Shown here one piece after another: positions 1 through 4,169 of a stretch of DNA of 5,847 nucleotides. Under the pieces are notes generated by a model, which saw nothing but the letters and a program-made list of their open reading frames with translations, had not been told where the DNA came from and did not search any database. The DNA comes from Bacteroidota bacterium. Its GTDB lineage: Bacteria; Bacteroidota; Ignavibacteria; T3Sed10-11. A program made the position numbers and the translations under genes. The DNA is taken from NCBI GenBank assembly GCA_007128495.1, contig SKXH01000001.1, forward strand, positions 1 through 5,847, read 5' to 3'. Numbering within the stretch: position 1 is the stretch's first letter; each line of letters starts with the position of its first letter.

Positions 1-84
1 CTCTTCACAAGAAATAAATCCAAAAAGGATCGCGAATCCTGCCGCTGCAATTATCCAACTGTTTCTCACATCCATCCCTTTCAT
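1..84 (-). CDS. Lipoprotein, N-terminal part only (partial gene)
   Basis: An open frame reads leftward off the window edge and encodes a lipoprotein signal peptide. It starts MKGMDVRNSW, continues with a hydrophobic core (IIAAAGFAILFGF) and ends in the lipobox-like F-I-S-C, followed by two glutamates. Cysteine 26 would be the lipidated residue. Acidic residues just after the cysteine are typical of lipoproteins in the Bacteroidetes-related phyla. The start is uncertain: in-frame ATGs lie at 102, 93, 84 and 75, and a GTG at 69. AAAGGG at 76-81 is well placed for the GTG at 69. I chose the ATG at 84 for its Lys-containing n-region. The mature protein is outside the window, so no function can be given. 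The gene lies 66 bp downstream of the acetyltransferase-hydrolase gene on the same strand and seems to have its own promoter at 115-143. Confidence 0.65.
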   Translation of the reverse strand, partial: MKGMDVRNSWIIAAAGFAILFGFISCEE

Positions 85-114
85 AATACTCATAAAAAAC
101 ATCGTTAACTATGT

Positions 115-143
115 AATATAGTAAAAAAATCGCTGGCTCTCAA
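115..143 (-). promoter_or_regulatory. Candidate sigma70-type promoter of the lipoprotein gene
   Basis: On the minus strand TTGAGA (143-138) is followed after 17 bp by TATATT (120-115). Transcription would begin near 108, giving a leader of about 24 nt to the ATG at 84 or 39 nt to the GTG at 69. The -35 box lies inside the terminator hairpin of the preceding gene. Found by eye, with no experimental support. Confidence 0.4.
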
Positions 144-156
144 GGAGAACTCATCG
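123..156 (-). terminator. Rho-independent terminator of the acetyltransferase-hydrolase gene
   Basis: Read leftward, bases 156-131 fold into a stem with arms CGATGAGTTCTC and GAGAGCCAGCG around a CTT loop, with one bulged A and one A-G mismatch. One A and seven Ts (129-123) follow. The stem begins on the last sense codon and includes the TGA stop. The T-tract and position fit an intrinsic terminator, although the stem is imperfect. Confidence 0.55.
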
Positions 157-1686
157 TAACATTTTTATCTCATAGAGGTCGCTGCGCCGATCCCGTAATT
201 GAATAACGCTTCCCGAACGTCTATGCCGTTTCAACACCTCAAGATCCACATCCTGAACGATAACCGTTTCAACGTTTGGATTACACTCATCGGCTATTCC
301 ATCGCGTGGGAACGAAAAATCGGAAGGGGTAAATATTCCCGATTGGGCATATTGAATATCCATATTTTGAACGTGTGGAAGATTGCCGACCGTTCCTGCA
401 ATAACGGTATAAATTTGATTTTCAATAGCCCGCGCTTGAGCGCAATATCTGACCCGAAGATACCCCTGACGGTCTTCAGTACAGAATGGCACAAATATAA
501 TCCGGGCTCCGCGCTCGGTAGCGATACGCGCTACTTCGGGAAATTCGATATCATAACATATTTGAATTGCAATTTTTCCGCAATCGGTGTCGTATACCTG
601 AACTTTCTCACCCGCCTCAATTCCCCACCATCTCCGCTCATTTGGTGTAATGTGAATTTTATATTGACGCTCGATTGTTCCGTCGCGACGGAAGAGAAAT
701 GAAATATTATATAACCGGTTATCCTCTTCGACAATGTGCGAACCGCCGATGATATTCACATTCGACTTGACTGCAAGGTCGGTAAACATATTTAAATAAT
801 CGTCTGTATATTTCGAGAGTTCACGAATTGCAAGCTCGGGACGTTTCTCCTCAATAAAAGATAAAAGCTGCACTGTTAAGAGTTCAGGGAATACTGCAAA
901 ATCGGATTCATAACCGCCGGCAACATCGGCAAAATATGTGCACGCATCAGCAAATTCTTTAAACGATTCGATTCGCCTCATCATATACTGAATAACACAA
1001 ATACGTACGGGGAACGACGTTTTGAAATGCCGTTTCGTACGCGGTTCATATTCAACATTATTCCATTCGGCTAAAATTGCATACGTATGCGATTCTCTGT
1101 CACCGGGAAGATAGTTAGTAAGAACGCGTATAACATTAAATCCATTTTTGACCTGAAACGTCAATACGGGATCATAAATATTTTGAGCAAGTACTTCTTC
1201 AATATATTCACGCACCGTCATTTTATCGGCGTATTTGTGGAAGTTTGGAATTCTGCCGCCGATAATTATGCTTTTCAGGTTGAACTCGCGTGCAAGTTGT
1301 TTCCGGGCTTCATAAATGCGATGGCCTATTTTCATTTGCCGGTAATCGGGATGCACCATGATCTCCATACCATATAGATTATACCCCTCGGGGTCATGGT
1401 TCGTTATATATCCGTTATCAGTTATTTCCGACCACGAATGCTGATCGCCGTAGTCATCAAAATCTACAATGAGACTCGAGCTCGATCCTATGATCTTTCC
1501 CTCATACTCTACACAAATTTGACCTTCGGGAAATATTCGATGATGATGTTCAAGTTGATCAATCGTCCAGGGTTTCATGGTAGGAAAACATTGTACTTGA
1601 AGATCGATGATCTCGTTGAAATCATCAGGACGAATATTCCTGACAACTATTTTTTTCTCAAATTTCTTAAGGTCAATTTTCGGCAT
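151..1686 (-). CDS. Bifunctional GNAT acetyltransferase / carbon-nitrogen hydrolase (nitrilase superfamily)
   Basis: This 511-aa fusion has a GNAT fold at about residues 13-205 and a nitrilase-type hydrolase at about 226-505. The GNAT acetyl-CoA loop is seen as VHPDYRQMKIGHRIYEAR (111-128). The hydrolase shows its full catalytic set: Glu268 in FPELL, Lys343 in YKIHITPNE, the second Glu350, and nucleophile Cys377 in QICYDIEFPE. Both halves therefore look active. The length matches the known family of such fusions (Bacillus subtilis YhcX is similar in build), so nothing is missing. Nitrilase-superfamily enzymes hydrolyse amides or nitriles, while GNAT domains acetylate amines using acetyl-CoA. 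The substrate cannot be read from sequence. There is no signal peptide, so it should be cytoplasmic. Start: ATG at 1686 with a weak AGG six bases upstream. It has its own candidate promoter and terminator, so it is probably monocistronic. Confidence 0.93.
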   Translation of the reverse strand: MPKIDLKKFEKKIVVRNIRPDDFNEIIDLQVQCFPTMKPWTIDQLEHHHRIFPEGQICVEYEGKIIGSSSSLIVDFDDYGDQHSWSEITDNGYITNHDPEGYNLYGMEIMVHPDYRQMKIGHRIYEARKQLAREFNLKSIIIGGRIPNFHKYADKMTVREYIEEVLAQNIYDPVLTFQVKNGFNVIRVLTNYLPGDRESHTYAILAEWNNVEYEPRTKRHFKTSFPVRICVIQYMMRRIESFKEFADACTYFADVAGGYESDFAVFPELLTVQLLSFIEEKRPELAIRELSKYTDDYLNMFTDLAVKSNVNIIGGSHIVEEDNRLYNISFLFRRDGTIERQYKIHITPNERRWWGIEAGEKVQVYDTDCGKIAIQICYDIEFPEVARIATERGARIIFVPFCTEDRQGYLRVRYCAQARAIENQIYTVIAGTVGNLPHVQNMDIQYAQSGIFTPSDFSFPRDGIADECNPNVETVIVQDVDLEVLKRHRRSGSVIQLRDRRSDLYEIKMLR

Positions 1687-1728
1687 ACTATACCTGTATT
1701 AGTGAATCTTCTCTATTGTTTTTTAAAT

Positions 1729-1757
1729 GATATACTAAAATAAATATTATGAATCAA
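1729..1757 (-). promoter_or_regulatory. Candidate promoter of the acetyltransferase-hydrolase gene
   Basis: TTGATT (1757-1752) and TATATC (1734-1729) are separated by 17 bp on the minus strand. The predicted start near 1722 gives a leader of about 36 nt before the ATG at 1686. The region is AT-rich, so a chance match is possible. Confidence 0.33.
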
Positions 1758-1806
1758 GATACAGCACCAAAACGGAAGTAAAAATGAGGTGGGGAAAAAG
1801 TAACAT

Positions 1807-1863
1807 AAAAAATCTGGCCTGCAAACCGAAGTGCCGCTACTTTTACGGCACGCAGGTTTGCGG
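1807..1863 (-). terminator. Long hairpin followed by T6; possible original terminator of tRNA-Ser
   Basis: Two nested inverted repeats form one stem: GCAAACC (1821-1827) with GGTTTGC (1855-1861), and GTGCCG (1831-1836) with CGGCAC (1846-1851). They are separated by a 3x3 internal loop and closed by a 9-nt loop. Read leftward, six Ts (1812-1807) follow after a short gap of about 6 nt, so it resembles an intrinsic terminator for leftward transcription. It directly abuts the tRNA-Ser-like 3' end at 1859-1881. It could also be a structured remnant of a mobile element. Confidence 0.4.
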
Positions 1864-1881
1864 AGGGTGGGGGATTCGAGC
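1859..1881 (-). repeat. Displaced copy of the tRNA-Ser 3' end (attachment-site-like repeat)
   Basis: Twenty of 23 bases match 2561-2583, in the same orientation and exactly 702 bp away. The match covers discriminator G73, the acceptor 3' strand ACCCTCC, the T-stem 3' strand and most of the T-loop, then stops. Upstream bases do not form the rest of a tRNA. In this copy the T-stem strand is CCCCC, which would pair perfectly with the GGGGG of the intact tRNA. The current tRNA has CCCTC, with one G-U pair. That fits this copy being the original end and the current one being supplied by an integrated element. Confidence 0.5.
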
Positions 1882-2560
1882 TTATGTGATCCGTTGTCAA
1901 CCGCTTGTATCAACCTATCATTTTGAGGTCGTTTTCGGCATACTGTGTTCCTATTGCACAACCGATAGTAGACAAATTACAAAAATTAGTGTACCTATAT
2001 TGTAGGTATTGTTAGAGAGAATCAGCATCTGTAATTGGTACAATATAAGATACAAAATAAATTGCAAATATCCTGAACCATGCTTAATATGTAATTGATC
2101 AAGCCCATAATGCCGTATGACCGCGGTATAAAAATCCTCGAGCGCTTGTAGTCTTTTCGTCAGCATTTCTTTACAGATTTCTGTATTATGATGCGAGGAT
2201 TGGGAGATGGCAATAGTTCGATCGACCATTTTTATTATCCATAATTTAACCGATCTGCCTGGTTATTAACTTGTAAACAGTATCCAGACTTTTACTTTAT
2301 TTCTTTAAAAAACTCCTCATACTCCAAGTCGGTAGCTTCGGTATCCAAATGTTTAAGATAGAACAGTGATATTTTCAATCATGTATAACCAATTCATTCA
2401 GTGCTTTGACGTGTGAAATGTGATCGGTCGTATAGCGGTAAGCTTTGCAAATTCCTTAAATCGATTAATTTAAGATTATTGTCCTATATTGTACCTGTCA
2501 TTGATTATAAATATTAACATATTGATATAAAATAAGTTACAGCGGCAGAATACGAAATAA
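1882..2560. other. Gene-poor stretch between the two tRNA 3'-end copies
   Basis: No convincing intact gene is seen on either strand. A 92-codon frame (2229 down to 1951, minus) has no ribosome-binding site. Its second half is low-complexity hydrophobic residues from AT-rich DNA. Frameshifted coding-like pieces lie at 2292-2463. A short inverted repeat TACCTA/TAGGTA lies at 1992-2008, and CTTAAAT/ATTTAAG at 2455-2474. The 11-mer CCTATATTGTA occurs at 1994 and 2483. No recombinase gene or fragment is recognisable. The stretch looks like a decayed insertion. Confidence 0.4.
2292..2463 (-). pseudogene. Possible decayed gene remnant (C-terminal end, two frameshifts)
   Basis: Three coding-like pieces follow one another in different frames. 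RFKEFAK begins at 2463. AYRYTTDHISHVKALNELV begins at 2443 and runs to a TGA at 2377-2375. A third piece reads KISLFYLKHLDTEATDLEY and ends EEFFKEIK with a TAA at 2294-2292. The last piece has the mixed charged and hydrophobic composition of a real protein end. I do not recognise the family, and chance reading in AT-rich DNA cannot be excluded. Confidence 0.2.
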
Positions 2561-2562
2561 TG

Positions 2563-2645
2563 CGGAGGGTGAGGGACTCGAACCCCCAAGTCCTCGCGGA
2601 CGGTAGTTTTCAAGACTACTGCATTACCAATTATGCTAACCCTCC
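2563..2645 (-). tRNA. tRNA-Ser (anticodon UGA)
   Basis: The complement folds as a class II tRNA of 83 nt. The acceptor stem pairs GGAGGGT with ACCCTCC and the discriminator is G73, as expected for serine. The D arm is GCAT/ATGC. The anticodon stem GTAGT/ACTAC encloses the loop CTTGAAA with anticodon TGA at 2612-2610. A variable arm GTCC-GCGA-GGAC and a T arm GGGGG-TTCGAGT-CCCTC (one G-U pair) follow. CCA is not encoded; the next bases are CAT. It should read UCA and other UCN serine codons. No clear terminator lies directly downstream, unlike the displaced copy of its 3' end at 1859-1881. Confidence 0.95.
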
Positions 2646-2661
2646 GGATATCGAATCATGT

Positions 2662-2690
2662 AATTTAATAATAATTTGGCGAATTGGCAA
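2662..2690 (-). promoter_or_regulatory. Candidate promoter of tRNA-Ser
   Basis: TTGCCA (2690-2685) and TAAATT (2667-2662) are spaced by 17 bp on the minus strand. Initiation near 2655 would give a leader of about 9 nt before the mature tRNA 5' end at 2645, a sensible arrangement for a tRNA gene. Confidence 0.45.
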
Positions 2691-2725
2691 GAATTTTACC
2701 GGAATATAAGGTTGATCTGATTATA

Positions 2726-2765
2726 TAAAACCGCCGGAAAGAATACTCACATTCTTCCCGGCGGT
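2726..2765 (-). terminator. Strong rho-independent terminator of the 39-codon unit
   Basis: ACCGCCGG (2730-2737) pairs with CCGGCGGT (2758-2765), and AAGAAT (2739-2744) pairs with ATTCTT (2751-2756). One A-C mismatch separates the two helices, and a 6-nt loop closes them. Read leftward, the stem runs directly into TTTTATATAAT. The rightward side has no T-run, so it terminates leftward transcription. It lies 35 bp past the stop codon of the 39-codon frame and ahead of the tRNA promoter, insulating the two. Confidence 0.75.
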
Positions 2766-2799
2766 GGTTGTCCATTCGCTCCTGCCAACTGCACGGTCA

Positions 2800-2919
2800 T
2801 TACTTCAATAAATAGGAACATCGACGAAAAATGTTACGGATAGTGTCTTCAAGTCTCATCAAACTAAAAATAAATGAGAATAGGAATGTGAACTCGAATA
2901 TTGTTTTCAGCGCCTTCAA
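2800..2919 (-). CDS. Unrecognised 39-aa hydrophobic small protein (TTG start)
   Basis: A short frame starts at TTG 2919-2917, four bases after a good ribosome-binding site GGAGG (2928-2924), and ends with TAA at 2802-2800. The peptide has a basic start (MKALK), a hydrophobic stretch at about residues 7-21, and a charged tail rich in Arg (RLEDTIRNIFRRCSYLLK). This is the layout of a tiny single-pass membrane protein with a basic amphipathic tail. Phe occupies every second position from 8 to 18, which is unusual. The unit has its own perfect promoter and strong terminator and is divergent from the B12-type regulator, so it is probably regulated by it. I recognise no family. The transcript of about 235 nt could instead act as a small RNA. 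The start codon is non-standard and there is no homology evidence, hence moderate confidence. Confidence 0.45.
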   Translation of the reverse strand: MKALKTIFEFTFLFSFIFSLMRLEDTIRNIFRRCSYLLK

Positions 2920-2923
2920 TTTG

Positions 2924-2928
2924 CCTCC
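2924..2928 (-). promoter_or_regulatory. Ribosome-binding site deciding the TTG start of the 39-codon frame
   Basis: GGAGG on the minus strand, with four bases (CAAA) before the TTG. It is the main argument for translation of this short frame and for its non-ATG start. Confidence 0.45.
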
Positions 2929-2938
2929 AAAGAATAAG

Positions 2939-2967
2939 CGTTATGAGCGATATAATCGTTACGAGCG
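2939..2967 (-). repeat. 11-bp direct repeat at the start site of the divergent unit (candidate operator)
   Basis: CGCTCGTAACG (2967-2957) and CGCTCATAACG (2949-2939) differ at one base and have an 18-bp period. They cover the predicted transcription start near 2963 and the early leader. A related CGCTCAT is present on the other strand at 3027-3033. The position suits repressor binding, perhaps by the adjacent MerR-type regulator. Confidence 0.4.
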
Positions 2968-3033
2968 TTATTATACTACAATAAAAGTTAAATGTCAATA
3001 GGCAGGAGGAAATAAATAGGGCATATCGCTCAT
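2943..3033. repeat. 11-bp perfect inverted repeat flanking the leftward promoter
   Basis: ATGAGCGATAT at 2943-2953 is the exact reverse complement of ATATCGCTCAT at 3023-3033. The right copy ends 5 bp before the -35 box of the regulator gene. The left copy lies just downstream of the leftward start site. A second inverted pair, TGTCAATAG (2993-3001) and CTATTGACA (3036-3044), contains the two -35 boxes. Together they form a symmetrical control region. Confidence 0.5.
2970..2998 (-). promoter_or_regulatory. Perfect consensus promoter of the 39-codon unit
   Basis: TTGACA (2998-2993), a 17-bp spacer and TATAAT (2975-2970) match the sigma70 consensus at all twelve positions. The start is expected near 2963, with a leader of about 43 nt to the TTG. 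So strong a core promoter normally needs repression, which fits the repeats around it. The 17-bp spacer is unlike the 19-bp spacers of classical MerR-activated promoters. Confidence 0.7.
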
Positions 3034-3038
3034 TTCTA

Positions 3039-3067
3039 TTGACAGAAAATTTCAATTATCGTATATT
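3039..3067 (+). promoter_or_regulatory. Promoter of the MerR/B12 regulator gene
   Basis: TTGACA (3039-3044), a 17-bp spacer and TATATT (3062-3067) match consensus at 11 of 12 positions. Initiation near 3074 leaves a 30-nt leader to the ATG at 3104. AGGG at 3089-3092 may serve as a rather distant ribosome-binding site. Divergent from the promoter at 2970-2998; the two -35 boxes are 40 bp apart. Confidence 0.6.
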
Positions 3068-3103
3068 AATCGACATTAAAAACAAAATAGGGATTATTAG
3101 TCT

Positions 3104-3973
3104 ATGACCGGTAAAATTAAATACTTTAATAGCGAGGATGCGGCAAAAATTCTGGGAGTGAATGTCTCCACCATTAAGCGATGGACTGAATCCGGCACGC
3201 TGGATTGTATTAAAACTGCCGGCGGACATCGTAAATTTTTGATGTCTCACCTTGCATCGTTTGTGGAAGAGAATAAAAAGAAAAATTCAAAGGTAAATCT
3301 TTTCTCACTGGAAAGCGAACAGGATATCGAAATTAGCTATCACATCCTGAAAGGTGATTACATATATTTAAACAATTATGTTCTTGAGCAAGCTCTTAAT
3401 TGTAAAAGAGAGAAAGTTCAGCAAGTATTTAATGGACTTTACCTCGGACAATATCCATTACATCAAATTTATGATCTGATAGTAACACCGGTATTACATC
3501 AGATTGGATTCTTATGGTCTGAAAATAAATTATCTGTAATACAGGAACATCTTGCATCTCAGTCAATTAAAGATAGTATTATACGTCTGCAAGGAATAAT
3601 TAAAATTCCGGAGTCCAACTCCGTAAAAGCATTGTGTATATCACCCTCGACAGAACTCCACGACATACCATTAAAAATGGTTGATCATATTCTCGAAAGC
3701 CGTGGATTTTCCGTTTTGTACACAGGACAAAAAACCCCTACGGAGAAAATTGAGGAGATATTCGATTCATACGAACCACACAGAATGTACATTTCGAGCA
3801 CGATCGTAGATAACCGGGAAGAATTACAAAACGAAATCAACTACCTATGCGATGCGGCATATCAGCGTAACTGCGAAGCATATGTCGGCGGCAGAGCATT
3901 CGATGCTATCGATTACAGTCATCCTGCCATTAAGAGAAGATTATTTACGTTTGAGGAAGTATACCGGTATTAG
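3104..3973 (+). CDS. MerR-type regulator with cobalamin-binding domain (CarH/LitR-like)
   Basis: This 289-aa protein has a MerR-like winged helix at about residues 8-55 (SEDAAKILGVNVSTIKRW, then the wing TAGGHRKF). A helical B12-cap domain follows at about 75-165, and a cobalamin-binding Rossmann domain at about 173-285. Trp138 and Glu148-His149 form the W-x9-EH signature of CarH/LitR photoreceptors. E-L-H with His186 is the expected lower axial ligand of the cobalt, followed later by SST (231-233) and GG (262-263). Family members bind adenosylcobalamin as tetramers, repress promoters in the dark and release DNA in light; many repress themselves. Length matches Thermus CarH (about 285 aa). 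Oddities: the residue after the Trp is Ser rather than the His that ligates cobalt after photolysis in Thermus CarH, and ExHxxP replaces the usual ExHxxG. No carotenoid or photolyase gene is in view. Likely targets are its own promoter and the divergent unit. Confidence 0.88.
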   Translation: MTGKIKYFNSEDAAKILGVNVSTIKRWTESGTLDCIKTAGGHRKFLMSHLASFVEENKKKNSKVNLFSLESEQDIEISYHILKGDYIYLNNYVLEQALNCKREKVQQVFNGLYLGQYPLHQIYDLIVTPVLHQIGFLWSENKLSVIQEHLASQSIKDSIIRLQGIIKIPESNSVKALCISPSTELHDIPLKMVDHILESRGFSVLYTGQKTPTEKIEEIFDSYEPHRMYISSTIVDNREELQNEINYLCDAAYQRNCEAYVGGRAFDAIDYSHPAIKRRLFTFEEVYRY

Positions 3974-4162
3974 AATTGTTGTTTGTGAAAAACAATTATC
4001 ATCTGTTATTATAGGTTGATATCGGTTGCAAGTGATTCACATGAAAGGAACAACAACTGTTTCAATGCAACCGATGCGAATGTGCCCGTCACCCGTTCTT
4101 TATAAACGGAGAGTCAGATTAGGAAATTTGTAAGAACTTACTTACTGAAGGTGACGGGCACA
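3974..4162. repeat. Three consecutive stem-loops between convergent genes
   Basis: First, AATTGTT (3974-3980) pairs with AACAATT (3991-3997), directly after the regulator's stop codon and extended by TTT/AAA inside. Second, ATCGGTTGCA (4021-4030) pairs perfectly with TGCAACCGAT (4066-4075), with TGAAA/TTTCA inside. Third, TGTGCCCGTCACC (4081-4093) pairs perfectly with GGTGACGGGCACA (4150-4162). The 56-nt inside of the third contains CCGTT/AACGG and GTAA/TTAC and could make a branched fold. Only the third has a modest T-rich tail (AATTCTTTT) for rightward transcription. No gene is seen here. The set may act as a two-way terminator or mRNA 3' protector, or may be dispersed repeats. Confidence 0.55.
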
Positions 4163-4169
4163 ATTCTTT

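Noticed and set aside
199..734. Long open frames opposite to, or in other phases of, the 511-aa gene.
   Set aside because: They are shadows of a clearly coding frame with conserved catalytic motifs and have no family resemblance of their own.
1713..2005. Open frames on both strands over the hairpin and tRNA-like fragment (1713-1961 minus, 1784-2005 plus).
   Set aside because: They translate structured non-coding repeats (Cys/Arg/Pro-rich strings), overlap the promoter of the 511-aa gene and lack start signals.
1951..2229. A 92-codon leftward frame with a protein-like first half.
   Set aside because: It has no ribosome-binding site or promoter, the second half is low-complexity hydrophobic, and I recognise no family. 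Covered in the note on 1882-2560.
2455..2474. CTTAAAT/ATTTAAG inverted repeat as an operator or terminator.
   Set aside because: It is only 7 AT-only pairs with a single G-C pair, has no T-run and no adjacent gene start; likely chance in AT-rich DNA.
2667..2775. AGGAG followed by ATG at 2775-2773 on the minus strand, opening a frame of about 35 codons.
   Set aside because: The frame runs through the terminator hairpin and into the tRNA promoter, so most of it would not be transcribed. A leader-peptide role cannot be excluded but has no support.
3004..3009. AGGAGG on the plus strand, a perfect ribosome-binding sequence.
   Set aside because: No start codon follows at a usable distance, and it lies upstream of the regulator's promoter, so it should not be in an mRNA.
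2864..3055. A 63-codon leftward frame coding for a hydrophobic protein, starting at a TTG near 3055.
   Set aside because: It has no ribosome-binding site and runs across the perfect promoter at 2970-2998 and the GGAGG at 2924-2928. Its hydrophobic look comes from AT-rich control DNA. The 39-codon frame in another phase fits the signals better.
3974..3997. Hairpin directly after the regulator stop codon as an intrinsic terminator.
   Set aside because: The stem is AT-rich and no T-run follows on the plus strand; kept only as one of three repeats in the convergent gap.
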